Positions 1 to 9,808 are shown, numbered from the stretch's first letter. The stretch: DNA of 64,000 nucleotides from Pedobacter sp. FW305-3-2-15-E-R2A2 (GCF_038446955.1 NZ_CP151803.1:1488001-1552000); one strand, 5' to 3'. Program-made: numbers and translations. Notes: a model not told the origin generated them from the sequence alone.

Positions 1-948
1 CGCTAAAGCCTGACCAGAAACGATATCACCAATTGCATAATAACCTTTTACGTTGGTATTGTAGAATTCATCCACAACAACTTTACCTTTTTCAGTTTTG
101 ATGCCGGTTTCTTCTAAACCTATATTTTCTATGTTGGCCACTACACCAGCAGCAGAAAGAACGATGTCACATTCTAAAGTCTGCATACCTGAAGCTGTTT
201 TTACCTGAACTTTACAACCTGTACCGCTGGTATCAACAGATTCTACGCTCGAAGAAGTCATCACTTCGATGCCTGCTTTTTTGAAGCTGCGTAATAATTG
301 TTTTGAAATGTCTTCATCTTCTACAGGAACGATGTTTTCCATGAATTCAACTACAGTTACTTTCGTTCCTAAGGTGGCATAGAAATAAGCAAATTCCACA
401 CCGATAGCACCTGAACCTACAACAACCATAGATTTCGGTTGCTCAGGAAGGACCATTGCCTGTCTGTAGCCAATGATTTTTTTACCGTCTTGTTTTAAGT
501 TAGGCAATTCTCTTGATCTGCCACCTGTAGCCAATATAATACTGGTTGCAGTATATTCTTTCTGTGTTCCGTCTGCAGCTTTAACTTCCACCTTGTTTCC
601 AGGTTTCGCTTTACCGGTACCCATGATCACATCAATTTTGTTCTTCTTCATTAAGAATTGAACACCTTTGCTCATGCCATCGGCAACACCACGGCTGCGT
701 TTAATTACTGCTGCAAAATCAGCTTCAGCCGCTGCAGTTTTGATTCCGTATTCCGCAGCATGGTTGATGTATTCAAAAACCTGTGCACTTTTTAACAAGG
801 CTTTGGTAGGGATACAACCCCAGTTAAGGCAGATTCCGCCTAAAGATTCGCGTTCTACTACTGCAGTTTTCAAACCTAACTGAGAAGCTCTTATTGCAGC
901 TACATATCCACCAGGACCGCTGCCTATTACAATTACATCGTAGTTCAT
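1..948 (-). CDS. lpdA: Dihydrolipoyl dehydrogenase, C-terminus cut by window edge
   Basis: FAD-dependent E3 subunit that reoxidises protein-bound dihydrolipoamide for 2-oxoacid dehydrogenase complexes, passing electrons to NAD+. Only the first 316 codons are visible; the family is about 465 residues, so the dimerisation domain lies beyond the window. The N-terminus shows the FAD dinucleotide fold (VIGSGPGGYVAA), then the redox-active disulfide GGICLNWGCIP (Cys40 and Cys45), and further on the NAD-binding fold (VVVGSGAIGVEFA). The start is the ATG at 948. A -7 element matching TAnnTTTG lies on the minus strand at 984-991, giving a leader of about 30 nt. No other complex subunit is in view. Confidence 0.95.
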   Translation of the reverse strand, partial: MNYDVIVIGSGPGGYVAAIRASQLGLKTAVVERESLGGICLNWGCIPTKALLKSAQVFEYINHAAEYGIKTAAAEADFAAVIKRSRGVADGMSKGVQFLMKKNKIDVIMGTGKAKPGNKVEVKAADGTQKEYTATSIILATGGRSRELPNLKQDGKKIIGYRQAMVLPEQPKSMVVVGSGAIGVEFAYFYATLGTKVTVVEFMENIVPVEDEDISKQLLRSFKKAGIEVMTSSSVESVDTSGTGCKVQVKTASGMQTLECDIVLSAAGVVANIENIGLEETGIKTEKGKVVVDEFYNTNVKGYYAIGDIVSGQALA

Positions 949-1281
949 ATCTTATATAAAGGAATTTTAACTTAAGTAATTGCCAAAATTAAAAAAATTG
1001 TTCATTAATACCGCTTCTAAGATTTTTGTAAAGACGTTTTAGTCGATATAATTTGAAGATGTTACATTTTTATGAAGGAGATCTGTTTTTTGGAGAAAAA
1101 ACAATTTGCTGGTAAACTGAAAGTTAGATATGTTAAATAACATGTTAAATGTTGAAAAATATTGTGATATTTAATAATAATTTAACATTGAAACCAAGGC
1201 ACTGGATAAATTAATATTTACCTTTGTCGCGATATTTAATATTGGAATATCATAAAAAAACGAAAAGTAATTAAAAAAAGT
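949..1281. other. Intergenic region between divergent lpd and TonB receptor genes
   Basis: This A/T-rich gap of 333 bases separates two divergent genes. The lpd -7 element (minus strand, 984-991) and a candidate -7 TACCTTTG for the TonB receptor (1219-1226, plus strand) are visible. I could not pair either with a well-spaced -33 TTTG. No ORF or RNA structure was recognised. Confidence 0.5.
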
Positions 1282-4200
1282 ATGAAGAAATCATTACTAA
1301 TTAAATTCGTGGTTATGATCTTAGTCTTTGCGGGAACGTTCTCTACAGCAATGGCTCAGGTTACCACATCAACAATGACAGGTAGTGTCCGCGACGCTAA
1401 GGGATCTTTACCTGGTGCGAGCGTTAAAGCAATACACGTCCCTACAGGTACGTCTTATTCAGTATCTACGAATGGTGATGGTCGCTTTAGCATGAGTAAC
1501 ATGCGTCCAGGTGGACCTTACACAGTAGAGATCAACTTCGTTGGTTTTCAAAAAGAAAAAGTAACTGATATTTATTTAAAACTAGGAGATCCTTATGCGC
1601 TTAATGTAGTTCTTAGTGACGATAGTAAAGTGCTTAATGAAGTTGTAGTTTCAGGTAAAAAAGATGCTACTATGAACAGTAAGAGAACGGGTGCTTCTAC
1701 AACTGTATCTAAAGAGCAGATTCAAAACCTACCTACTTTAAGCCGTAGCCTTCAGGATTTCACAAGATTAACGCCACAGGCAAACGGTAACTCCTTTTCA
1801 GGTTCAAGTACCCGTTATAACAGCATCAACATTGATGGTGCTATGAATAACGATATTTTTGGCCTTGCGGGTTCTCCTGCACCAGGTGGTTTAGCTAAAA
1901 CTCAACCAATTTCATTAGATGCGGTACAAGAGATTCAGGTGGTATTGGCTCCTTATGATGTAAGTTACGGTAACTTTACTGGAGGTGGTATCAATGCAAT
2001 TACAAGATCAGGTACGAATACGGTTGAAGGATCTGCCTATTTTTTTGGAAGAAACCAGAAGTTAGTTGGTAAAAATGCAGCCGGAGAAAAAGCATCAGAT
2101 TTTCATAGACTACAATATGGTGTTCGCGTTGGAGCCCCAATCGTAAAAGATAAGTTGTTTTTATTCGTTAACGCTGAGCAGACAAGAGATAAAGTTCCTA
2201 CAACTTACAACGTTGGTGATGCAGGTTCTATTCTTTCTGCTACTGATGCACAGACATTAGGTGATTATGTAAAGAGCAAGTATGGTTATGATTTTGGAAG
2301 CGCTGGACAAATTAACCAGGAAACTAAAAGTGACAAAATCTTTGCTCGTTTAGACTGGAATATAGGAAGTAAAAACCAATTGACTTTGCGTCACAATTAC
2401 ATTAAAGCTTCTGATGATAACTTAAGCAGAAGTGCTTCTTTCTTCCGTTTAGAAAACAATGGATATAAATTTAATAACACTCAAAACATTAGTGTTTTAG
2501 AATTGAGAACACAATTCAATTCCAATCTTTCCAATAACTTAATCGTTGGCTATTCAAGAATCAGAGATTCACGTGCTACAAGTGGTAATTTATTTCCACA
2601 GGTAGAAATCATGAACTGGGATGGAAAAGCCGGAAATACGGTACAATTCGGTTCAGAAAGAAGTTCTACGGCAAATACTTTAGATCAGGATATTTTCGAG
2701 TTTACAGATAACCTGAAGCTATTAGCTGGTAACCATACTTTCACGTTGGGAACCCATAATGAATTCTTTAAATTCAGCAATCTGTTTGTGAACAACTACA
2801 GAGGCCGTTATCGTTTCGATAATTTACAGGATTTCTATGCTAATAAACCAAAAAACATTGATGTAACTTATCCATCAGTTGCTGGTACTGTACCTGCCGC
2901 TGCTTTCAAAGCTGCCCAATTGGGTTTCTATTTCCAGGATGAGATTCAGGTGGATCCTACCTTCAGATTGACTGCCGGCTTAAGAGTAGATGTACCTTTG
3001 TTCTTTGATAAACCAGCTGATAACCCTGCTGTTTCTGCTTCTTTCCCAGGTTACGGAACGAGTAAATTGCCAAGTGGGCAAATCTTAGTTTCTCCTCGTA
3101 TTGGTTTTAACTGGGACTTAACAGGTGATAGAACAATTCAATTGCGTGGTGGTACCGGATTATTTACTGGTCGTGCGCCATTTGTTTGGTTCTCTAATCA
3201 ATATGGAAACACAGGATTAGATTATAAATCTATTTCATTATCTAATGCAGCAGCTAACAATGCAGGTTTTCAACCTGATCCGGAAAAACAATCTACCGTT
3301 GGTAATGCAGGTAATACTTATCAGGTTAACTTAATGAGCTCTAACTTCAGAATTCCTCAGGTATTCCGTAGTAATCTTGCTGCCGATTTCAAATTGCCAG
3401 CTGGAATCGTAGGTACTTTAGAAGGTATCTATTCAAAAACAATCAATAACGTTCTTTACAGAAACCTTAATGTGCAAGATAGAGGCGTACCTATTAGTGC
3501 TGCATTGACTAATGGTGCTGATGGACGTACTACTTATAACAACAGGGTTAACTCAACTTATACCGGTGCTTATTTATTAGAGAATACCAGCAAAGGATCT
3601 TCTTACAGTTTAACTGCTGAATTGAAGAAAAACTTTAGCAGTGGTTTATTCGCGACCGTAGCTTATAACTATGGTAAATCCAGAGATGTGAATTCAGGTG
3701 CAAACAGTACTGCTCAATCTAACTGGGAGTTCGTTCAAATCGTGAACAATCCAAACAATCCGGATTTAGTATATTCAAATCAGGATGTACGTCATAGAAT
3801 CATTGGAAGTTTATCTTATGGATTTAACTACGGTAAAGGTGGAGCAAGCGGTACAACCTTCTCTGTATTTTACGCAGGTAGCTCAGGTACTCCATTCACC
3901 TACCTTTACAATGGTGACTTAAATAATGATGGTGCTTTTGGTAACGATTTATTATTTGTTCCAAGAACAATGAAAGACATTAATCTGGTTAAATTAGACA
4001 TTAAAGATGCCAAAGGGGTTGTAGTAAAGAGCTTCACTCCTGAACAACAATGGGAAGCTTTAAATAACTACATTGGTAATGATCCTTATCTTAAAACTAT
4101 CAGAGGTCAGTATGCAGAAAGAAATGGTGCACGTTTACCTTGGCAACATCAGGTTGATTTAAGAATCATGCAAGATATTGGAACAATGATTGGAACAACC

Positions 4201-4425
4201 AAAAATCGTTTACAACTATCTTTTGATGTATTTAACTTTACCAACCTATTGAACAAAAAATGGGGACGTCAATACTTCTATAGTAACCAGGCATATCAGT
4301 TAATTAAATATGAATCTGGATTAAAAGGCTTTACCTACTCTCCTGAGACACCAGCAAATACTTCATCTGAATCTTTTGATTCAAGATGGCAAGGGCAGGT
4401 TGGTATCAGATACTTATTTAACTAA
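1282..4425 (+). CDS. Oar-like TonB-dependent outer-membrane receptor
   Basis: Outer-membrane TonB-dependent transporter of unknown substrate, 1047 residues. A signal peptide (about residues 1-25, ending TAMAQ) is followed by a carboxypeptidase-regulatory-like beta domain (about 30-115, TMTGSVRDAKGSLPGASV). A plug domain carrying the line YDVSYGNFTGGGINAITRSG follows, and then a long barrel ending in the aromatic-rich GIRYLFN. The plug phrase and overall length are typical of Oar-like receptors in Bacteroidota; there is no SusD partner next to it. It stands alone between lpd (divergent) and a convergent glycosidase gene, from which a perfect hairpin separates it. The substrate cannot be told from sequence. 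Confidence 0.85.
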   Translation: MKKSLLIKFVVMILVFAGTFSTAMAQVTTSTMTGSVRDAKGSLPGASVKAIHVPTGTSYSVSTNGDGRFSMSNMRPGGPYTVEINFVGFQKEKVTDIYLKLGDPYALNVVLSDDSKVLNEVVVSGKKDATMNSKRTGASTTVSKEQIQNLPTLSRSLQDFTRLTPQANGNSFSGSSTRYNSINIDGAMNNDIFGLAGSPAPGGLAKTQPISLDAVQEIQVVLAPYDVSYGNFTGGGINAITRSGTNTVEGSAYFFGRNQKLVGKNAAGEKASDFHRLQYGVRVGAPIVKDKLFLFVNAEQTRDKVPTTYNVGDAGSILSATDAQTLGDYVKSKYGYDFGSAGQINQETKSDKIFARLDWNIGSKNQLTLRHNYIKASDDNLSRSASFFRLENNGYKFNNTQNISVLELRTQFNSNLSNNLIVGYSRIRDSRATSGNLFPQVEIMNWDGKAGNTVQFGSERSSTANTLDQDIFEFTDNLKLLAGNHTFTLGTHNEFFKFSNLFVNNYRGRYRFDNLQDFYANKPKNIDVTYPSVAGTVPAAAFKAAQLGFYFQDEIQVDPTFRLTAGLRVDVPLFFDKPADNPAVSASFPGYGTSKLPSGQILVSPRIGFNWDLTGDRTIQLRGGTGLFTGRAPFVWFSNQYGNTGLDYKSISLSNAAANNAGFQPDPEKQSTVGNAGNTYQVNLMSSNFRIPQVFRSNLAADFKLPAGIVGTLEGIYSKTINNVLYRNLNVQDRGVPISAALTNGADGRTTYNNRVNSTYTGAYLLENTSKGSSYSLTAELKKNFSSGLFATVAYNYGKSRDVNSGANSTAQSNWEFVQIVNNPNNPDLVYSNQDVRHRIIGSLSYGFNYGKGGASGTTFSVFYAGSSGTPFTYLYNGDLNNDGAFGNDLLFVPRTMKDINLVKLDIKDAKGVVVKSFTPEQQWEALNNYIGNDPYLKTIRGQYAERNGARLPWQHQVDLRIMQDIGTMIGTTKNRLQLSFDVFNFTNLLNKKWGRQYFYSNQAYQLIKYESGLKGFTYSPETPANTSSESFDSRWQGQVGIRYLFN

Positions 4426-4437
4426 TACCAATTCAAT

Positions 4438-4490
4438 ACCACATAAAAAATCCCCGTTTCTGATAAAGGAACGGGGATTTTTTATGTGGT
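4438..4490. terminator. Bidirectional intrinsic terminator
   Basis: Perfect inverted repeat with 21-bp arms (4438-4458 and 4470-4490) and an 11-nt spacer. The GC core CCCCG/CGGGG is flanked by A-run and T-run, so it can end transcripts from both sides. It sits between the convergent TonB receptor (stop at 4425) and glycosidase (stop at 4501) genes. Confidence 0.9.
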
Positions 4491-4500
4491 GTATTTCGGA

Positions 4501-7485
4501 CTATTCCTTAATCACCATCATCCAGCCTTTTCCTTTCGGCACAGTAATTTCTTCCTGATCCTTAAAGCTGGCAGCGGGTTGGAAGTTCTTAACTTCCGAC
4601 GCAGTGATTGTCGCTTTAGCCGGGTCAATGCCCAAAGCTTTCCAGTCGATGTTCAACTTAATTTTAACATCCTCATTTGCCCAGCTGGCCAGGGCTACCA
4701 AAACACTTTTCTCTTTTCTGTAAATGGTCACAGGTACGTTTGCATTATTGCTCTTCACCGGGTTATTTTCCACCCAGTAGCCAATCATTTTGCTGCCCTG
4801 CATGCCAAAGTTGTCCCATGCTTTCCAGATCGGGCGGGGATCAGCACCATCACTCCATGGCATCCTGTTCGTCATCCCATAAACCATCCCTCTCCAGGCA
4901 TTTCCGCCATCTTGTAACATTTCGCCCATCAGTCCAAAAGGTATCCCTGAAACTTCCGTAAGGAAGAAATCCGGACTGTTTTTATCATAGTAAAAATACT
5001 CTCCGAACCACAGTCGGTTCAGGTAGGGGAAGTGCTCCATATAAAGGTTGGCGCTATTGTTAAAACCATCACTCTTATTGTATTGATTGGCCGAGTGCAG
5101 GTCAATAATTCCAGGATGACCAGCTGTTGTTAAGACCCTTTTTATCCGTTTCATGGTGGTCCGGTCGAAGGCGACATCATCCAGATAGATGCCATCAATG
5201 CCTACATTTTTTACCAGCCAGTGCATGCCCTCCACGTAGTAATTGTGCCATCTGCTCATTCCGCTGTTTACTACCGCTGCATCCTTAATTTCCGGCACAT
5301 ACCAGGCGGCGATATAGTCTTCCCCCAGGTGTTCTTGCAACCAGGAATAACCTCCACCTTTTCCAGGAGAATAGATTTCATGACCAAGGCTTCGCAGCGG
5401 GAAGGTCTCGTAGGCACTGTTAGACAGTTCACGTACCGTATTGTAGATTTTCACTTTCAGCCCTTTCAAATGTGCCTCATTGATGTAAGATTTCATCTCT
5501 TTATGTGCAATGAAAGGATAATTGATGAACGGATTGATCGGGGTAGCATGATGGATATTGATCAGGTTAGCTCCGGTTGCTTTGATCGTATCCAGGTTCT
5601 CATATTTATGATAAAACCTGTTGCTCCATTGAAAATCGGTATTGATCGGATGGAAAGGCGTAATAAGTAAGGTGAAATTGTAATACAAAGTATCTCCCTT
5701 TTTCATCGTCCTTGCGCCGCTGTAATTGTCGGACAGGATCGCTTTTCCTTTTTTAAATACCTGGATTCCGCCTTTGCCCTCATTTCCCCAGGAAGAGGGA
5801 AGGATCAATGGTTTCTGCAGGTAGAAATTCGTATTCAGCGGACGGACATAATGTTGATCTCTTAGGGAATACTGTAAACCGGCATTCACATCTCCGATCC
5901 ATGCGCCGTCCTGATTTTTGTTGGCTACATCCCATTTCCATTTCAAAGTATCCGGTCTGTTGCCTCCTTTAAGTCCTAAGCCCATCATGTATTTTGATGC
6001 CGCTTCGGTAAATGGAATGTGTAGCCGGACGTCATCCAGACTGATGTCCTGTTGCGCGATCAGCTGAACGGTGTAAGAAAGAAACCCGTCGAATTCAACA
6101 GCACCATTTACCTGCATCGTTAACTTATCGGAAGTATTGATGGTATTCCACTGTACCGTTCCCGGTTGCTTTTCTGTAAAGTTTACCGGACCGTTTTTCC
6201 AGCTGATGTCCTTATGGTCGGTACCGGTCACATGAAAGTGAATCGGTTCGGTCAGGATGTCTTTTGCTGTAGCTGATAATTCCGTCATTTCCGGGGTAAA
6301 GAACGTCTGGATCTGTGCAGGTAAACCATCTTTGTTTAGAGAGATTTGTCTGCCCAGCAAGGAGATCGTCTGCTCTTTTACCACTAAAGGAATGTAAGGC
6401 GCGATGACCTCATTCTTTTGTGCCAGGGTAGAGTTTAACCAGGTTAGCCGGGTTTGTTTCCAGGGCTCGTTAATTCCGCCTTCTACGGCAAGCTGATTGC
6501 TCAGTTGCAGGCTGATTTGAATAGTCGTCTTCGCTTCGCCTTTGGCGGAAACCGTAGCTGTTCCGGTATAGGTTCCTGCGGATGCGTCTTTTGGTAGGTT
6601 GGCCAGTACCCAAAGCGCCTGAATCTTACCTTTAGCAACATTTACGGTTTTATGTAAGGGAAGGGTATTCCAGTTTGTTCCATCGGTGTTCAGACAGGAA
6701 AGCAGACTGGCAGGGATGCGTCCTCCGGTTTTACTTTTAAGGTCGGTAAACTTAATTTCAACATGGTTGATGTCCTTTTTAACCGCATAAATTCCAAGCT
6801 GAAAAGCAAAGTTTTCGCCTCTTGCTGCAGTTGCCGAAAAGCTGTTTTTTAAGCCTTTTAGCATCCAGCGCTGCGGCAGGTCTGCGGTCATCTTTATTGG
6901 ATTCAGACGGTCTTCAGGAAAAACAAAGTAAGATTTATCCGGATGCTGTTTGATCAGGTTGCTGGTTTCTTGTGCTGTTGCAATAACCTCCATAGGGTAA
7001 TTGCTGTTCATCGCGTTTACCGATTGAATTTCCTGCACTTTCACCGGGGCGATTTTGTCTGTTGATGCCGGCCAGGTACTATTGTTAGTCACCGATCTTT
7101 TTAGATAGCCCGCGTTAGGGTAATTGGAACGGCCATCTACTTTATATGGCATATAATAAACGTAGTAAGTTCCGGCTCCGGAAGTAGGTTCAAAATAAAT
7201 GGTTCCCTGCTCCCTGTTGATATCGGCAACTTTTACATGGGCGATTCTCTGATTGCTTTTGGCATCCACTACCCAGAGTTCTTTTTGTTCCGGCTGAAGG
7301 TCCCTTCTTCTCCATGGGATGACTGCTTTAGCAACCTTCCCGGCACTGCTGACATTAAGGACCACACGATGATTGCCCAGAGCGTCGGGGTTCCAGGCAT
7401 CATTTCCATTGGTGTATTTTAATTCCTGGGCAGTAGCACTACCGCCAAGAAAGATTAAAACAAATGGTACAAGGTATTTTTTCAT
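4501..7485 (-). CDS. GH123-like (DUF6067-type) secreted glycoside hydrolase
   Basis: Large secreted protein of 994 residues resembling the Bacteroidota proteins annotated as glycoside hydrolase domain-containing (GH123 N-terminal/DUF6067 type). The signal peptide ends near GGSATAQE (about residue 20). The N-terminal half is beta-rich. The C-terminal half reads like a TIM barrel, with acidic residues in GIDGIYLDDVAFDR and in NLYMEHFPY. No substrate can be assigned; GH123 proper acts on N-acetylgalactosaminides, which is only a hint here. It is monocistronic: a terminator lies 3', and a 16-bp LacI-like operator lies upstream at 7552-7567 that recurs in front of the GH20 gene at 56.8 kb. Confidence 0.7.
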   Translation of the reverse strand: MKKYLVPFVLIFLGGSATAQELKYTNGNDAWNPDALGNHRVVLNVSSAGKVAKAVIPWRRRDLQPEQKELWVVDAKSNQRIAHVKVADINREQGTIYFEPTSGAGTYYVYYMPYKVDGRSNYPNAGYLKRSVTNNSTWPASTDKIAPVKVQEIQSVNAMNSNYPMEVIATAQETSNLIKQHPDKSYFVFPEDRLNPIKMTADLPQRWMLKGLKNSFSATAARGENFAFQLGIYAVKKDINHVEIKFTDLKSKTGGRIPASLLSCLNTDGTNWNTLPLHKTVNVAKGKIQALWVLANLPKDASAGTYTGTATVSAKGEAKTTIQISLQLSNQLAVEGGINEPWKQTRLTWLNSTLAQKNEVIAPYIPLVVKEQTISLLGRQISLNKDGLPAQIQTFFTPEMTELSATAKDILTEPIHFHVTGTDHKDISWKNGPVNFTEKQPGTVQWNTINTSDKLTMQVNGAVEFDGFLSYTVQLIAQQDISLDDVRLHIPFTEAASKYMMGLGLKGGNRPDTLKWKWDVANKNQDGAWIGDVNAGLQYSLRDQHYVRPLNTNFYLQKPLILPSSWGNEGKGGIQVFKKGKAILSDNYSGARTMKKGDTLYYNFTLLITPFHPINTDFQWSNRFYHKYENLDTIKATGANLINIHHATPINPFINYPFIAHKEMKSYINEAHLKGLKVKIYNTVRELSNSAYETFPLRSLGHEIYSPGKGGGYSWLQEHLGEDYIAAWYVPEIKDAAVVNSGMSRWHNYYVEGMHWLVKNVGIDGIYLDDVAFDRTTMKRIKRVLTTAGHPGIIDLHSANQYNKSDGFNNSANLYMEHFPYLNRLWFGEYFYYDKNSPDFFLTEVSGIPFGLMGEMLQDGGNAWRGMVYGMTNRMPWSDGADPRPIWKAWDNFGMQGSKMIGYWVENNPVKSNNANVPVTIYRKEKSVLVALASWANEDVKIKLNIDWKALGIDPAKATITASEVKNFQPAASFKDQEEITVPKGKGWMMVIKE

Positions 7486-7551
7486 ACGAACGGTTGTGTT
7501 GATTTATATTTAAAATTAGCAGTTATTTACCCTGCCGCTGAAAATAAATCA

Positions 7552-7567
7552 ACGCAATCGTTTGTGT
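7552..7567. promoter_or_regulatory. LacI-type operator candidate, copy 1
   Basis: ACGCAATCGTTTGTGT is an imperfect 16-bp palindrome with a central CG (6 of 8 pairs match), the style of LacI/PurR-family operators. It lies 67 bp upstream of the GH123-like start. It differs at one base from 56757-56772 upstream of the GH20 gene. No LacI regulator is encoded in the window. Confidence 0.5.
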
Positions 7568-7589
7568 AAAGGCTATGCGATGGCTTGCC

Positions 7590-8168
7590 TTACTTCAAAG
7601 CCTTTAAATTCAGGTATTGTTTTGCCGAATCACAGAGCGCGGTAAAAGCTCCTGCCATCATAATGAGATCTTTAATCACCAATCTGCCTCTCGCAGAAAG
7701 TAAAGGAAAACCATGGTCTGGATCTCCTAAAGCAGGAACCCAGGAATCCTTAGTGGTTAGGAGAAAAGATAAGGTGACAACAGACATGATCATCACGAGG
7801 AAAGCCCCAATCATTCCGATTCCGGGATGGTATTTGTTCGCCAGCAACAAGAAACCAAGAACTACGAGAACGCTGCCCAATCCATAGGAAAAAAGATACG
7901 TATGGTTCGCTTCATGCCAGGCAATCTTGTCGGCATTGGCTTCTCCTTCTTTCTGCATATGTGTCTTGTAATCCTCAGGATGTGCGTAAAAGAAAGACAT
8001 CAAAGGAGAATTGGCCACAAAGGGCACAATACCTTCGGCCTCATAATTGTAGACTTTTAAACCGCCAATCCAGATCAGGACTATGGCAATAGAAATGCGG
8101 ATCAGACGAATGCTTAAAGTAGATAAACCAGCAAGGGATTGGGCTAAGGAAGATAATTTGTTGGACAT
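7590..8168 (-). CDS. YkgB/RclC-like (DUF417) inner-membrane protein
   Basis: Small integral membrane protein of 192 residues with about four hydrophobic segments: near residues 15-35 (IRISIAIVLIWIGGLKVYNY), about 95-115 (YLFSYGLGSVLVVLGFLLLA), 117-145 (IGMIGAFLVMIMSVVTLSFLL) and near 170-185. The segment FVANSPLMSFFY is characteristic of the DUF417 family that includes E. coli YkgB/RclC, a membrane protein of the reactive-chlorine response. I chose ATG 8168 rather than 8198. A TAnnTTTG -7 element (minus strand, 8187-8194) lies between them, so the upstream codon would not be transcribed. An AraC regulator gene lies immediately upstream in the same orientation. Confidence 0.8.
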   Translation of the reverse strand: MSNKLSSLAQSLAGLSTLSIRLIRISIAIVLIWIGGLKVYNYEAEGIVPFVANSPLMSFFYAHPEDYKTHMQKEGEANADKIAWHEANHTYLFSYGLGSVLVVLGFLLLANKYHPGIGMIGAFLVMIMSVVTLSFLLTTKDSWVPALGDPDHGFPLLSARGRLVIKDLIMMAGAFTALCDSAKQYLNLKALK

Positions 8169-8233
8169 AATTTGGTTGTTATCCTGCAAAATTACCACCT
8201 GTCTCCGGCTGCTGCCATGGACAATAAAGGATA

Positions 8234-9124
8234 TCAGATGGACAAATCAGCCATAATGGAAATTCCTGTTTTCTCGCGGAAGGTTTGCGGAGAGACTTTT
8301 GTCAGCTTTTTAAAGAAGCGGCTGAAATAATATTCGTCTTCAAAATTAAGCGAATAAGCGATTTCTTTAATGCTTTGCCGACTCAGGTGGAGCTTCTTTT
8401 TAGCTTCTAATACCACACGTTCCTGAATCAGCCGGGAAGGAGATTTACCGAAATAACGGTTGCAGCGTTTGGCAAGTGCATTGGGGCTGAGGTGGAGCAA
8501 AGCGGCATAATCAGCCGGCTTACGCATCCGGAGGAAGTTGGCTTCCAGTGCAGTTTTAAAATCTTCCAGCAGGGAATCATTCTTTGGAAGTTTAGTAGGC
8601 ATGGACTTTAACTTGACCTGGCTCGCCTTCGCGAGGTACAACTGTAAATACGCGGTAAGAACGGCTTCGTTAGGTTCCTGCGTGGAAAGTTCTGCATCCA
8701 GCTGGGTCATTAGCGTTGAAAATGAAACAGACTCTTCCGGCAGTAAGACAATCGAGGGCTCGAGAAAGATGTTGTTAAACAGCAGTCCATTACAAGCCAC
8801 CTCGGCCTTATGGTATTCTATGCAATAAAAATCACCGTGAAACTGGAGCATCTGTACCTTCGATAAGGGAGCTTCCTTAAAATGAATGGTTTGATAGGGA
8901 GTGGCAAAAAAGATGACTGGTCCTTCAAATGAGAAGTTTCCAAAGTCTGCCTGAAAAACACCTTTTCCTTCCTTAACAAACAAAATGGTATAACGTGAAT
9001 ATTGACTGGGATGCACCAATAGCCCCGCCTCTGTTTCCTGAAGGGATAACATACCATCTCCGGAGCTGGAGGGATATTTTTTAACGACAAGGCTGACCAT
9101 CATTTCAAATTTAGAATTAATCAT
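8234..9124 (-). CDS. AraC family transcriptional regulator
   Basis: DNA-binding regulator of 296 residues. The N-terminal part (about 1-150) is cupin-like ligand-binding sequence. The C-terminal AraC double HTH covers about 185-290, with the diagnostic second-helix segment SIKEIAYSLNFEDEYYFSRFFKKLTKVSP. It is co-directional with, and 65 bp upstream of, the YkgB-like gene, its most likely target, and divergent from the Crp/Fnr gene with only 37 bp between starts. The inducer is unknown. The internal methionines at residues 8-9 are an alternative start, because a -7-like CAAATTTA lies at 9106-9113. Confidence 0.88.
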   Translation of the reverse strand: MINSKFEMMVSLVVKKYPSSSGDGMLSLQETEAGLLVHPSQYSRYTILFVKEGKGVFQADFGNFSFEGPVIFFATPYQTIHFKEAPLSKVQMLQFHGDFYCIEYHKAEVACNGLLFNNIFLEPSIVLLPEESVSFSTLMTQLDAELSTQEPNEAVLTAYLQLYLAKASQVKLKSMPTKLPKNDSLLEDFKTALEANFLRMRKPADYAALLHLSPNALAKRCNRYFGKSPSRLIQERVVLEAKKKLHLSRQSIKEIAYSLNFEDEYYFSRFFKKLTKVSPQTFREKTGISIMADLSI

Positions 9125-9161
9125 ACATTTAAGGCGGGAAACACCTAAAATATCTTAAAAC

Positions 9162-9803
9162 ATGACTCAGAACAGCATTAGTGATTACATCCATGAATTA
9201 TTTCCTCAATTTGAACCTGCATTAAAGGAAAAACTAATCGCACATGTAGCCATGAAAAGCTTTAAAGCCGGGGAGTTATTGATGCAAACAGGACAGTATT
9301 TCAGGTCCACCGTCCTGATCGTAAAAGGAAGAGTAAAACTCTACCGGGAGGGAACGGATGGCAACGAATTTTTTATGTATTACCTCCAGCCAGGAGATGC
9401 ATGTGCCCTTTCTATGATATGCGCTGCAAAACAGGAATCGAGCAAAATCATGGGAAAAGCAATAGAGGACAGCACGATTTTAATGGTTCCCATTGCCCTG
9501 ATGGACGAGTTAATGAAATTGTATCCCAGCTGGTATTACTTTGTGATGGAAACGTACCGCTCCAGATTTGAAGAACTATTGCTGGTGATCGATGGCATTG
9601 CCTTTAAGGGATTAGATGAGCGTTTGGGCTTTTACCTTAAAAAACAAGGCGAGCACCTGAGCACTAAACAACTGAATTTAACCCATCAGGAAATTGCTGC
9701 TGATCTGAACTCTTCCAGAGAAGTGATTTCCAGGTTACTGAAAAAGATGGAACAAAGAGGCGAAATCCGCTTGTACAGAAATTATATAGAATTGTTAAAC
9801 TGA
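9162..9803 (+). CDS. Crp/Fnr family regulator of the sulfur cluster
   Basis: Regulator of 213 residues: cyclic-nucleotide-type beta barrel (about 20-115), dimer helix (about 120-145) and winged HTH (about 150-213). The recognition helix reads SSREVISRLL; Arg186, Glu187 and Arg191 align with the E. coli CRP residues that read GTGA, whereas FNR has Val at the first position and reads TTGA. The only two cysteines are Cys81 and Cys87, spaced CX5C in the loop after GDA; there is no FNR-type N-terminal Fe-S cluster motif. Two GTGA-N6-TCAC palindromes lie downstream at 9809-9824 and 11686-11701, in front of the sulfur genes. A sulfide or persulfide signal sensed by the cysteines is my inference. Confidence 0.88.
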   Translation: MTQNSISDYIHELFPQFEPALKEKLIAHVAMKSFKAGELLMQTGQYFRSTVLIVKGRVKLYREGTDGNEFFMYYLQPGDACALSMICAAKQESSKIMGKAIEDSTILMVPIALMDELMKLYPSWYYFVMETYRSRFEELLLVIDGIAFKGLDERLGFYLKKQGEHLSTKQLNLTHQEIAADLNSSREVISRLLKKMEQRGEIRLYRNYIELLN

Positions 9804-9808
9804 TGTCC

